DNA from: Chenopodium formosanum
Taxonomy: Eukaryota > Streptophyta > Magnoliopsida > Caryophyllales > Amaranthaceae
Direction: 5' to 3'
DNA: 64,000 nucleotides
Assembly (NCBI GenBank): GCA_024500155.1
Contig: CM044869.1
Span: 50,795,898-50,859,897, forward strand
The notes under the pieces are model-generated. The model was not told the DNA's origin, ran no database searches, and was given only the letters and a program-made list of their open reading frames with translations. The translations under genes were made by a program, and so were the position numbers. Shown in pieces: positions 11,301-26,300 of the stretch (positions are counted from its first letter, which is position 1; each line of letters opens with the position of its first letter).

Positions 11301-14300
11301 ATCTTCAATATAAAGGTCCCCAAAGAAAGAAGCTTAATGTCAACAATTATAGTTTTTCTTCTTGATCCTTAAATGTTCACGCTTGATACCCCAATATTTT
11401 ATAACCATTGAACCCTTTTTTAAAAAAATTATCTCAATCCTCAAAGCATTGGGGAGGGAAATAATTGCCTAAATAGGTAGCTAAAAGATATGTTTGGGAC
11501 ATCCCAAAGAGTGGATGATAATTATGAGACATAGAGAGTACAATGCTAGCATGGCATTGACATCAATTTGCTGAAAGACTGTTGAAATGTCCCACTAGAT
11601 GCACAAATATGTAAGAACAGTGTATAATGCAGTCTGAAAATATAGGAGTAGGGAAATATAATTCAACATACAAGAGCACCTCCAATGACATCAATGTCAG
11701 TGTAGTCACGAGTTTGGGTATAATACTTTACGTCCGCTCTTTGGCAAAGTGCAATCTTACTAGATAAATCCAACTCCTTTACTAGATAGGTCTTCCCTTG
11801 ATTCATGTAGATTGCCCCTTCATATACCTGGGTGTTAAAAAGATTTAATAAAAAAATTAATTGCACAAGTACAGGTAGCAGGCATGTAAATCAAAGGTAA
11901 CCATCATAGCATCAACAGGTCCATATTAAGGAACAATATGATTTAAAATTATAGTGTAATACCCATCAAAAGAAAAAAAAAAAAAGAAGTAAAATCAAGT
12001 ACAACTAACCTGGAAAAAAGCCCCACTCTCTTCAATCTCTTCAAGAACTTCATTATTCTTGTCAATTACTTTGTATTTCTCAGACTCAATTGCACGGATA
12101 CTAATTGAACGAAAAGGTGATTTCTAGTAAATAAAAAAAAACAGAGAATAGACATGGTTAAGGTTTAAAAAAAACATAACTTGCAGAATGACAACATAAA
12201 CAAAATTCCATATAAAAGAAAGCCTAATGTAATTCAGGCAACCTTTCCTCCTCTATTTAACCCGTAACTCACCAAGTCAAGTCATTCACAGGATTTTTCA
12301 ACAAAAATACAGGCATCTACATGAAGAAGCCCTGATCATATTAATAATTACTTCCATTCTTAATAGAACACTAAGCTAACAGATGAAGGGCAGATCAAAG
12401 CAAAGAAAAGAATCGAAGAATCCCATAAGAAAAGAACATAAAGAGCAAGAGTGAAAAAGTGAGACCTTCTCAGAATGAAAGAAAAAAAAAAATAGAAGCG
12501 GAAAATGTGCACAAACAAAGGCACCAAAAAAGAGAACAAATACAAAAGACTACATAATTGATGTCAAAGCCTATTATCGGTGAAAAATCTGAAAATACAA
12601 AGACATAAAGTATGCACTGTCAAAATGATGTATCTGTAGTTCAAAATTCTGCGCCTTAAACAGTGTTTTATCATCCTTCTCATTTGACTCTAACGCAGTA
12701 TCCTTGTGTCCTAAACTTATATTAACCCTGTATTTGATACCAATAATTGAGCGCAGGCAAGTAGCATAGCTGCATAGCTTCCAGGTTGTGCCCATAGCTA
12801 GGTTACCAGAAGACACCATCTTTAATATACCCGTTCTCTTAAATTACAAGTTTTTATTGCAATTTACTCCATGGCCCAGTTTGAACCGTGTAGAGGGTCG
12901 TGTTTGACTCTTTGATTTCAGGGTTGGGTCCGGGCATTCAATGGGGCCCACCCATTGCACAGGCCTAATTAAAAGAGGTTGAGAAGTCCAAAAGAATTGT
13001 CATGCTTCTGTTTTCAATAAGAGTGGTCAACTGGCACCCTCCCATCATTATTAAAGTAGATCACTGTGTCTCTTTCTACTTTGATCATCGTGTTTCCTTA
13101 GTTCCTACATCCTCCTAGACCACTAATCACATCACTTGCTCACCTAAATGACTTGCTCTCCTAAAAAAAACTCCATTTCAGAATTTCAGATTTCCCACAA
13201 TAGGAATTCCACATTTGTCTCTAATCTTTTGAAACTACAATCCATCTCTTCTATTTTCTTTCCACGACAATACAAGGTATAATAAATAAATAAATAAACT
13301 CACACAAAAGTCGACAGAAAATATCCATTATCAAGTTTTTCAAGAATTTTTTTTTACCATTTTTGGTACAAAGTCTACGTCAAATACCCCCTTCCCCCGA
13401 AGCCAAATGAAAATACTAGAGAAAATATCACAGAGGCACAGCGTTTCCGAAATAATCACTGTTACTATATGTATGTCACACATTCACACAATGTTTCATC
13501 AATATTTTCCCTTCATACACAGAAGCCACTGTAACTTGTATGATCTTGCCATCTCTTTCCCAATATTCACGAGACAATTTAGATAGTGGCTTTGCCTGGT
13601 CAATAGTGCACAAAAGGGGCCTCAACGAATTCATGGTCCCCAAATATGTAAATTGAGGTAGAAGAGCTTTAAAATAAGACCTGATAAACATACCTCTTGC
13701 CCAATGTAGCTCCATATCTTTGCTGTTGACTCACGAGAGGGATCAACAGATAAATATCCCCTGCTTTCAAGTGCTGTAACAGCATCGTTTAAACCAGAGC
13801 CAAAATACTTTCCATCATATATCAAACTTATAGGATGCTCTATGGCAGCACAAATTACGTGCTGCTCAAGAACCTGCATGAAAGACGTGATCAAAGAAGT
13901 ACATAATCTAGCTTATGAAGCTGGGGGTTAAAAGTAAAACTAGCTTGCAATATAGTACTAGTTAGTGCAAATTCAAGATATAAGTTACTAATTACTGATA
14001 CCTTTGGGTTTTGAGCATCTACATGGCAGCATTCTACAGGGCTTCGGAATAATTTTTGTGGAAATTTCATAAAATACTGATCCAGCGGTCCCTCAAATGC
14101 AACGTACACAGCAAGTGACGGTTTTCCTCTTCTTCCAGACCTACCAGCTTGTTGCCACAGACTGAATAAAATGACAAGCAATAAATCAGAGCCAAAACAA
14201 ATAATTCCAAGTTACTAAGATCAAATAGTTACAGACTTTACCTAGAAATACTACCAGGAAAACCTAGATGCAATGTCACATCAATGTGTCCTACATCAAT

Positions 14301-17300
14301 ACCCAACTCAAGAGCATTAGTTGCAGCGATTCCACAGAGCTTCCCGCTAAAGAATTTCCTCTCTATCCTTCTCCTATCCTGCTTTATCACAAAGCCCAGT
14401 CACTACAGAGCCATCCACTATTTTAATATAAACTGCAATTGGAACTGGTCTCATAAACCCCCTTTCACCTTATACCACACTTGAATACACCCACAAACAT
14501 TCAAAAGTTCAAGAAGAAATAAAAGCCAAGCAGCTTAATCAGACAAAACAATTCAATTAACGGAAAATTTCATTATCCAATGTCCAAGATGCTTCCAAAA
14601 CTTCAGCTGCTTCGTAAATAACCACTAAAATGCTTAATGCATGCTTATGTTCATTAACACCAAAGGTGTCAGCTAGCTTTATGGTGCTAAAGAATCTTCA
14701 ATTGACTACAAGCCTAGCACCCTCTACCCTTAAGGGCAGCGTTGGTTGGTTCAAGGCATCAGTGCAAGGAAAATAATGTGGTATGTACCTCGGAACAAAC
14801 CAAGTTCTTTTTTTTAATTTCTAAAGAGATGGCATTAAACACCAAAATAAAAAAAATAAAAAACACTAACCTCAGCAACATAGCCACCACGATAAGCACA
14901 GATGGAATCAGTAAGATGAGGAGCTGTATCTTGAAGAATCTCATGTCTGCCAAAGAAATAAAGATGAAAATTTAAAAAACCCAAGCATTTGGATCACACT
15001 TAACTGCAATAACATCAAGATGCGTCTAAATGGTATTACACAATAGCACAACCATCATATTAAAATCAAATGTATGACCAAGTCCGTTTTGCAAAATGAC
15101 GACCATTATGAGCTTAAATCAACAAAATTTAGACTTCACATGTGTTTCACTGAAGGACATTCCAGAACCTATCACGAATATCAACACATGAATATGAGAT
15201 TGACTTACGTGTAAGATAACACAACTTCACAAAGTTTGCGTGTTTTGCAGAAAGCAATACAACGTAGTCCATGCTGCACCATTTCAGCAAAGAGTTGTGA
15301 AACCTCCAATATAGGGCTGTAAATACAACAAAAAGATGATGGTTACCGGATTGAAAGCAGTATAAAAGCTGGTATGAATACCAAGGTAGCAGCATGAGAA
15401 GTAAGTAATATACTGAGCCCAAAAGAATTAATATCATCAGCAAAAGTAAACATAGTAAACATAGAAAGAAGGGGAAAGATAAAGCTTAAACTGACATCTA
15501 ACTACTGTTCAACTTTAACTAATCTTATTTTTCATCAATCTCTAGAAACATCAGCTATACAAAAATTCATAGTTTTGTTTTATCTTTAGAAGTAAGGAAA
15601 TCAACTAACTTTCAGAGTCCATGTAAATCTGTAATTAATAGAGATATATTTCCAGGTCTTCTAAAGTGCATGGGGATATGGGATCTAGATAGAATACAGT
15701 TAAAAAAAATCTAATTCCTGCACTATACATGGTCTATTAACCAGTTTATGAAACAAGCTAAGTGCATTATTTCAAATTAGATTCAAGGCCAGACCTTAAA
15801 TATAGAAGGGCAAGGCTATATTTACAAAATTAAAGATTCAATTGCACATTGGTAGGAAAGTTTGTGGCTAGTCTACGCTTAGCACAGTAAGACTCTAATG
15901 CTAAAATTGATCTCTTACTAGCTATAATCAGAAACCAGTGGCAAGATAGAGCTGAAAAGGCCTCTTGAATCAGCCTTATCTATTCAAAAAGCAATATAGA
16001 GGCTTGAAAGAGATGAGAGAATCATCAAATTACCTTAGCATATAGCGTTCAAGATCAGTGTGAAATTAGTAAAGGGTTAATACCTAACTTTTTACTTTTG
16101 AGAGTAGGGTAAGCTATACAGTATACAAGGAGGAACAGGAATTAAGAACTAATACCCCGCATGTAAGAGAAAAGTTTCCTGTATGTCTAAGGTCTAATCC
16201 AACAAGTAAGAGCTACATTAAAGCTAAAACTTGCATCCATGCCCATAACAGGTCTTAAAATGTGGTTAAAAGATACTATGTTTAATCCATGTCAAACATT
16301 TCTTAGGACAATGAAAACTATACACCTAGCTTCCCATAAAAGAAGATAAATTTTACCTAGACCTCTTTGTGACAATGGTTTTGATTCTTGTGCCAGTTCG
16401 CTGCACCTGGATTTCAGAAGTATATGATCAACATCATATCACAAAGTTACCCACTACATAAAAATATCAAAGAACCATAAAGCACCCACTGTTTTTGGTA
16501 ACAAAGGTGGATTCCAAAGAATAAAAGACTTCGGAGCGGATGGACTTCCATCTGTTTCAATCAGCTCCATTGTTGGTAAATTTGCAAGTTCCTGAACGGA
16601 GAAAAACAAGCTAACCAGCTCATTCTCATAAAAGGGAAAAGATCATTGACAGCTGAATAAATAAACAGCCAGATTGATAGAACCCACCAAGTTAAAAAAA
16701 AAAAAAAAAATTACCATTGCATGCTCACAGGGGTTGGCAGAAGTTGCAGTAGAAAAGATAAAAGAAGGTTCAGAGCCATACACTGCATGAGGAAGGCATA
16801 TCTGGATTACTATTGATGCTCTTATAGACCTAAACCAACTGAGAATAGGATACTATGCATACTAAATACTAATGCCATAAAGGAGCTTTAAACCGAGTGC
16901 ATGGGACACATTAGATCTCACTCAGAATTCATGATAGATACCTAAATGAAATTGTAGACATAATATATTTATTATGTGGGCACATCCTCTTCTTTTAATC
17001 CAGTAAAGTCAATTAATGGCTTTTATAAAAGAAAATAATAATCAAAATTAATTAATTTGGACTTTATAAATAAATTTAACCTTGAAGCCCTGTGAAAGAA
17101 AGTTGGGCTACGTATATGGCTGATGGCCATAAAACCCATCAAGGTAGCTACTTGGAGGTCGGAACCCTATAAATTCGAAAACTCTATATATAGAGCTCAT
17201 CTATTTCAATTTTCTATACACTTAGAAACTAAAGCTACTCAAAAACACAAATATACTCTTGCTGTCTTGCACCAAAGTTGATTATAAAGCTCAAATCATA

Positions 17301-20300
17301 AATTTACTATTTAATATTAAAGTCAGCACTTGACCTAATAAGATTAAGAAAATGATCATTTGGCATTAAAACAATGTATGCAAACATATACATACCATGA
17401 GAACATAAACGGCGTAATCTCCTCAATATAAGGGAAGTATGGCATCCAAATGCTCCCTTATAAGCATGTGCTTCATCAAAGACTACATACCTGTTTGATT
17501 AAACAGAAATCACAGCTTTAGAGAATTTATAACATATACTTTCAACATCCATATATAAAAGTGTAATAAAAGTTAAATGCACCAGTATAAAGATAAGCAA
17601 AAGAAAATTACAGAAATAACTAGATGATAAAGAACAACAATCAACAAGATTTACTCCTTACTTAAGATTAGATAAAATTCGCTGAAACTGTCCATGATAT
17701 GGTAAGATTGACATATGCAGCATATCTGGATTGGTGATCAGCTGTACAAAGGAAAGAAAACTATTGACCTCAATAAGGCATGACAGCATGGTGAGAGTAG
17801 CATCCGCAATCTTACAAAGTTGATAATTACTTCCTCCGTTTCTTTTTAGTTGACACATTTGTTTAGGCACATTTGCAATGCATGATTAAACGATAATATC
17901 TTCAATTATTAATAAGAAATAAGTATAAAAAAGAGTATATTTGAATAATATACATTGAGATGTATCCAACAAGACCCCACATGACAATGCATCTTTTTAG
18001 GTATAAATCACAAACGGAAGTGAAAGTAATTTATGAATAAGTGTCCAAAGTCAAAACGTGTCAACTAACATGACACGAAGGAAATACTAAAGTACCAGTC
18101 TAGCATTGTCACGAAGCTGATTCCTCTCTTTTTGAGAAGTGTCACCATCATAAACTCCAATATTGACATTTTCAAAATTTTCAGTCATAGACAGCAATGC
18201 TCGCAACTGATCCTGAGCTAAGGCCTGGACAGCATTAGACACAAACTAGGTAAATTCATTTTAGACAATTTTCATCAGAAAAAGAAAATATATCATTTTA
18301 GACAGTCAAAGAAGTTGAACGGAAATTTAATTGTGAGTTAAAAATATGTCGCTGAAAACCAGAGGTGTGGCACTGAATAAAAAAGAGGCTGCAAATCAGT
18401 GAATGAGTGTAATTGTGTTTGCATGTGTCTACAAATCTACGTATGCTACTCTTGTGCAACTTTTGGTTAAGATAAATAAATAATTACATTGTTGGAGTCC
18501 ATCAAGGGCTTGTGCAGCATGCCAAATTTCAGAGGATTCAGACACCAATATATCTGAATGCTGGGAATCCCTAAAGCCCTAAAGGGTTGCAAAATGGAAT
18601 TTAATAGTACCAAAGATGCAAAAGTGAACTCATAAAAGCTAGACTTCCTTAAGACTAGTTGTGCTAGTCTAAACGAATATCTGCTAAACATACAAATCTA
18701 CATATTGCTTAGTCAAATTCTCATGCATGCAGCATGTGTCCTACATACAAACAGATATGTGCTAGTGTGTGCACAGGAGAAAGAAATACTGTATTACTGT
18801 AAGAGGTGATGGATACAAACCAAAAGGGGACCAGGGTCCTCTAAAAAATCACGTAGTGTGCCAATCCAAAGGAATATCTGCTTAAGATACACCAGAAAAG
18901 GACCATAAATAAAATAAAACACCACTATTTCCCACAAAATCTCCCAACTAGAAACCATACTCTGGAAAAGCAACTCATTCATTTCCATCAATAAAACCAA
19001 GAGAGACATGCAAGATACCTGCCATGAAGTCTTATTAAGCCTACGTCTCTCAAGACTAATCTGACTTGATCCACAAATAACAGCCAATCAACAAGCAAAA
19101 AGTTATAAATTACAGGCTCCTCATAACCAAGGCACAAGACACATGTATTAAAATTCAAACACAAAGGTCTCCATTTTTTATGATTACCAACAATGTTGAA
19201 TCCATCCAAGCATGGAAGCCCAGATTTTTTTTTTCTCCCTTAAAACCATAACTTGCACAATTTTGATAATATATTACTTCTTAAAAAAGAAAAAGGAAAA
19301 AAAAAAAAAAAATCAGGCCAGGATAGTGAAGGAGGCATCCTCTAACAAACCCAGCAAACCTGTCACTCCCAAAATTTAGGCTTCTACTCAAAATGAAAGT
19401 TCCATAGGACAACAAGACCCTCACTACCCAACAATTCAACATTCGAAATATTGTGTGAGCTACAGAAATAATAAGACATCAGAAGCATATTGGAAGATGA
19501 ATCCCCACAAACTAGGATTCCTCTAAAGTGCAAAATTTATTATGGGAATTTAAAATGAGGAACATGGGATATAAAATTCCAAGATTGAAATGGGAGGCAA
19601 GTGTACCCACAAGTGGCTCTTATATATTACTCTGAATACCAGACTATACCTATATGGCTATACCTGTTTCTATGACTCAGTAAAGAAATGAAAAATTTAT
19701 AAACAACAGCAATAACATTATTAAACTGAAGCTAGATCAACAAAGAGCAAAACAGTAGTGTCTTGTAAATAGGCAACAGACCCCTCACCCGACCAACCTT
19801 AAGACTCACATATTATCCCTTAATAAAGAGATGGCTAAAAGGATTAACCACCAAAGGAAAAATAAAAAGAGATATAATAACACCCTGCCCTCCCTTTTCG
19901 TACAAATCATATCTTAAGTGTACAGTTGGATGGATTCGAACAAAAGGCCACACATTGACTAGATCAAAAGGCAATCAGACAATGAGCACCATCCAATCCA
20001 CATACACCATATAACTATAAACTCTTTACACTCCAGCTAACCCAAGGTCCTCCAAATCAACCTTTAAGCAGAGCAAATTCCAAATTGGTCTCTTTACAGA
20101 AAGATGAGAATCTAGTGTGCTGATGTGGGGCTGGCTCAATTCATTAACTTTGCTAAACATTTGCATTAGAATTAGAGCTAGAACTTTATTTTGAGTTGGC
20201 CTGAAATGAGGGAAGACCCATTCTGTAAAAATTGCAGTCTTGACTGGGACAGTTGATCAGCACATAAAAAGTATCATCATTTAAAAAATGTAACAACTGG

Positions 20301-23300
20301 AATCTTCCACTATTAATCCAATTAATCATATAATCTATCCCTTCTCTTTATCATTTCAACACCCTGATCATCAGTTGAAATATGTAACTAGAAGCTTTCT
20401 CTATTTATCTAATAAATCTACCTGCTCTCCTTACACAGCTTCAGTAACCCAGCTCTAGCAAATTAAAGAAGGTTAGGCCATTCTATTTAATTATAACAAA
20501 TGGCTGGAGGAGTTTAATATGAACTTTGGAGAACTCCACCTACTTGCATCCACACCAAAAACTAAGGTGTTGTCCACCCCCAACATCACTGCTTCATTAC
20601 TGTAAAAAAGGCTAGCCCTTATAAAGCTTGAACCCATTCTAATCTTACTTTCACGTCAAAAATTGTCTCATCATCAACCAACTCACCTCGAACAATCAAA
20701 AGAGCATAGAATATAGCTTATTGAAATCCCTAATCCAACAAGGGACCACTAATGTGGTGATATATTGAAACAGAAATTTTTAAATCAGCTAAGCATAAGA
20801 GAACATCAAAAGGACAGCCAAATTAGCTAAAGTAACACATTCATTTGAATCTTAAGGGAAATTTGATAGAGAAAAGGAGTAGATAGAAAACATAATCCAC
20901 CATCTCTCGAATCACAAACAATAATTATGGAGAGCCTACCATCAAATGCATCTGAAATGAAGTTTTATAAGAAAACAGTAAAAACTTCTTAATTGTCCAC
21001 ACAATCTTGCCAAGCACAATTCAGTAGAAAAAAACAAGAAGATAAGTAAGGCCAGTGATTCATCCAATTCCCTAACATATGCATGCCTGATTAAAAGGAA
21101 ATATCAAAATAAATTCCATATATGTGACTGTATGTGCACAAGTCAGGCCATGTGGGTGTATAAGTGGGTACATGCTTGTTAATACACGAAAAACAGTATA
21201 TTCACCTTAGTAGGAAACAGATATAGAGCACATGATAGCCAGTTTTGGGATAATGCTTCTAGTATTGGTATATTATAGCACAGAGATTTCCCGCTAGATG
21301 TCATGGTGGCTACCACGACATTTTTGCCACACAAAGAAGCCTTTATAGACTCAGCCTGCAGAAAGGTAAATTTAATCCACATTAGGTTTATGGCTATAAT
21401 AATAAGGAAAAAGTTATAAGACACATGCGGTGATACAGACCTGGTGGCTATACAGCTTAGTAATCTCCAGAGTCTTTAGAGCACTCTTCGCATTTTCGGA
21501 TAATTCATCAGGGATATCAGCGTAGACTGCAACTCTTGCATTAACTTCTTCTATATGTACTATCTGCATCCAAATAATAGCCCAAAGCATTTACAAGAAC
21601 CCTTCTAATCCAATATTTTCCATAGGCACTTTGTTCTACAAATATTGGCACATTATGCTTTTTGGTCAAATGGAAGAATATTGTGGTCGGGGAATAGGGT
21701 TGGCAGGGGGGAATGGGCACCAGAAACAGTGAAGATAGAAAGTAACAAACTTTCCATCAAAGTGCCCACTCAGCAGAGCTTTACAGGCTTAACCTTAATT
21801 TTAAAGGGTGCAAGGTGCAACAAGGCACAAAAGTCCTTAGGGCCTAGGCGCAAGGCGGGCACTTTTTGTAGGTAAGGCGCACTTTATTTATATTAAAAAT
21901 TATAATAATATCTATTAAATAAGTCTAAAAAAGAATTATGAGAAAAGGTGAAAAGGCCATGTGATCAATTGCTAGGATTCTTCCAATGGAACTGGGGGAT
22001 ATAGAGATACTCTCTCCTCTAGACTGACCATCGCAAAGTCGCATCGTGTTTTTATAAAAAATAAAAAATAAATAAATAAAAATCTTATGCATTAGCTATT
22101 TACAGCCTTACAGCGAAGGTGCAAGAAGCAGCCTAGAAAAAAGCGCATAGGTTTGAGCCTTTTGTAGGTCTTTGTACTTCACAGAGCTAAGACACCAGCT
22201 CTTGCGGCTTGTGCCTAGGTACACCTAACTCGCAATTGTTAAAACTAAGGGCTTTACAAGCTTCTTACAAAGAGTAACTTCATACATTATGAAAGTACCT
22301 GTCCACGAGAGCCGATGCCCTTCCTAAGATGTTCAAGCATCAACATGGGTGAAAGTGGATGAGTCTCCTACACAACCAAGCAAGCTGATTATTAAAAAAA
22401 ATTAAAAAGATCTTATAACAGCGAAATTTGTGGGAGGAGGGCTTTTGAGCTCTTTTCACACAAAAGAAAATACAAGAGTGATAACTGAGAAGGCTAGGGA
22501 TGAGAAAGGTCTAGAAGTGACAATTGAAAAGCATCCAAAGCATAAGAAGTAAATTTAAAACCAAATCTTCTAAAAAAGTTCTGAACGATCTGAAACTTAA
22601 AGCAGTTATAATTTTCTTTGGAAACACAAATAAAAATCAAGAATGCGAGAGTGCAATTCTATCACAGATGTGGATGCAAATTGGAAAACAGCATATGCTA
22701 CCGCTACATCTCTCTACCAAAATAACTGGAAAAAATTTGATGAAAAAATCTGCCATAAAGACCTTTCTTGCTCAATTGCACCAAAAAAACAAAATCACAC
22801 TTGTTCACACATTAATTGCTCCTTGAAACTATCTAACACAAAGCCACAAGTCATGGAAGAACAAGTATACGGCAAACACCTTGTAATAGCTGATGAAAGG
22901 AAACAGTTGGTTACATTTAACATGTACCACGGGTAAATGCCAGAAAAAACATTTATAGCCCTTAATCCCTCATGATGGTGTAACTAGTCAACAGCAAACC
23001 TTTGATCAAGATAGCTCTTTGTCAAGAAGGTGATAAGGAGCATGAGATATGTCTAAAATTTATGAAGCTAAATCTGCAGAAACATTAGCACCTCTAAAAT
23101 GGAGAATGAGAAAAGCAACAGACTAAAAAATATTATTTGAGATAGTCTTTTGTTGAAATGTATTCCTTTTTGGGAAGTTTTATAGTTGACACGTATCTAT
23201 TTGAGATATGTCTTGTACAATAATTGTCAACTTTGCCCTTATCCCTCTTCTCTTTCCTCCTCCTTACAGACCCACTCCATCTCTCTCCTCCATAACCCAC

Positions 23301-26300
23301 ATACTCCCTCTTAACCATGGCAACATCTTTTTTCTCTCTCCTCCCTCATCAGAGTCCTCATCGGAAATTTCCACCTTGGCCTCCATTCTGCTACACATAG
23401 AACCTTAGTCTCCTCTAGATCCCCACCACCATGGCTGCCTCCATAAAAGCCTTGACCATCATATCCTTCACTGAATTCACCTCCAAAGCCCCAAATTGGC
23501 TGTTCTTCACCATTAATAATTTCGCCTAGCTACTTGACCGTCATTAATGGATGTTCACGAGAAGTTTTAGCATATTAAATCTCAACTTTAAAATTTTGAC
23601 TTTTTGTCAATCTTTCTTCACAGTAGCAACAATCCTCCATCACTCAACGCTAAATTGATTGAAGCCTCGATGTTCTTTTATCCTTTGTCGTTGTCTTCTT
23701 TTCCAATTCCAATTCCAAAAGTAGGGGCGGCGACAAATTGAAAGTTGGGGTTGTAAACATTTTTGGAATTTGTTAATGTTGAGTATTTTGTGGGTTTTAT
23801 GTGAGGTAGAAGGTGTTGACAAAGGTGAGATGGTGGTATCGGAAAAGTAGATCAATGTGGTGGTGGAAAAGAATCAAGAGATGAAGTTGGGGTGGGATGG
23901 AGGTGGCTCACGTGGCTGGTCAGTAGTTGGAGGAAGGAAAGGGGAAGTTAAGCAGGGGCATTATTGTCCTTAACATTTCTATCTTACTTCTCCTAATATG
24001 TGCACCTAAATCAAATTCATCAACTAAAAAGAAAAGGAGGAAGTACTATTAATTATCCCTCTAAGACTACTTAAACTTAAAATAGAAGTATCCAAGAACA
24101 CTAAAGAGAGGGCAAAGGGGGTCAGACAGTGATGGAACACCCACTCCAATTCTCAAGATACCTGCATATGACTCATGTACCCAATCAAACACTCTATGAA
24201 GGGGCTTCTCCTCATACCCCTCCTAAAACAATCCCTGCCCTATAACTGAATAAATTAAAACAAGACAGCAGAAGTATATATAGCGTTCTCTTTAAAGGAA
24301 AACAAGAGGAAAAACATACACAACACCGCACTTCAATAGAGCTCCTATTTTTTTCTGCAGCGATTCCATAAGAGGATGAATCAGTTTTCTTTACAGAAGT
24401 GATAAGCTCCTCCAGAGAAACAGCTTTCACATAGATTCCATCAGGCTGCATAACAAGATTGTAACAGAGTTATAACTCTAATAATAAGAAAATCGGTATC
24501 ATTGGATAGCATTCAAATTCAGTAATAAAAACAATTGATAAAATTTTCACACACACTTAGAACACAAAACAACAAGAGGTGGCCTGCATCAAATGTCATC
24601 AATGATAGCTTACACAAAATAAACCCCGTAGCCAAGGATTTTGATTATCTTAATAAAGATATAACAAGCAGTAGATTTATGATAATGATCATGTTAAAGT
24701 GCAAAAGCTTACTGAGTACACAGATGGGTGTTGAATCTCTAGTATATATGAAGATTCAAAATGAGAAAAGAAAAAAAAGTCAAGGACAAATAGTAAACTC
24801 ATATAAAAGAAACTATCCTAAACAACATTATGAAACTCCAGGAAGGATAAAGCACTAGGGTCTCAAGTATCCTAATATCATCATACCATCTCAATTATCT
24901 TCGTTAACTAAATCCAGTCACAATGCTCATTGCAAAAAGGACTTCATTCCAAAACAATAAAAAGATCTCATAATCTCTTACTTTTTTATATGATTAATCC
25001 CAACTGCCCTTTTGTTCTTCCCAATTGGAATCTTTTTGTGAGGAAAAAAAAGTTAAAGTGGGAAAAATAAAAAGGATGGGAGGGAGTATTATTAAGCTCC
25101 TACCAAGCAACAAAACATCTCCCACTCTAACACATTTAACTCCAACTTCCTCCAAGGCTCAAAGGAAAAATCCTCCAAATTATAGTCATAGTCCATCTCA
25201 TTTCCCTCTAATTATATCTTGTCTCCTATGTTCAAAATTTACAATCCACAACTTTGCAAAAAGCTCTCTTCCACAACTATTCAATAATTTAAGGATTGAT
25301 CGCAAACCATCCACCAATAAGGCCTTGTTCTTTTCACCTAATTTCTACTTATAAAAAAATATTTTAACCAATTACAATAAGCTTACTAATCAAAACTGAT
25401 TTTTTTTACTGAATGCAACTTTTAATGAGAAGAAATTCATTTTATTGATTGACACTAATTTTTAATTAATCACAAGTATGTTTTGGTGTATAAAGTTACT
25501 GAATTTAGCTGAATAAACTGAATTATACTTATAAAAAGCTTCCAAACTTAAAGTTATTGGTTACTGACTAAGGCCATGTTTGGTAATTGGCTTTTTAATG
25601 GCTTTTTGGTTAGCTTTTGGCTTTTGGCTTTTTAAGGTGGTCAAACAGCCAAAAAATGTGTTTGGTAATTGGCTTTTTAGTCAGCGAAAAAGCTGGCTTT
25701 TAAGCCAAAATGAAAAAGCTGCTTTGAGTAGCTTTTTGTTGGCTTTTGGCTTGTTGGCCCACAAATTATCTAATAAACAGCCAACAACCACCAATTAATT
25801 TACCAAACACTTTTGTAAACAGCCAACTTAAACAGCCAATTTCAAAAGTCATTATAAACAGCCAAACATTCCAGCTGGTCAAACAAGCCAAGTGAACCAG
25901 CCAACAGCCATTTGCCAAACAAGGCCTAAAAGTTATTTTTTACAGAATATTATAATTCAAAGGTAAAAAGAACAAGGTGTTAGTTAATAAGCAAACCATG
26001 TAAATGGTTAATTTGGTTGGATGTAGGAAAGGGCCATTATATTTGTAAAGAAATATAAGATCAAAAGTAACATTATAGGGATAAAAGCATATAGTATGCA
26101 GTATAACAATAACAATAACACAAGAAAAACAATAATTTTCATATACCATAGTACCATATGAAACTCTGTTATTGAGGACCATAGAAAACAACATTGCAGA
26201 TTAAATTAAAGGAAAAATTGGTAGGAACCACTCGCTTAATAGGTCAATTTGTGAACAACTACTCACTAAAAAGTTATATCAAAAAAAACTACCCTCCAAA

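Noticed and set aside
18467..19209. Minus-strand frames in the 3-kb helicase intron as a retroelement protein
   Set aside because: No reverse-transcriptase, integrase or other motif could be seen.
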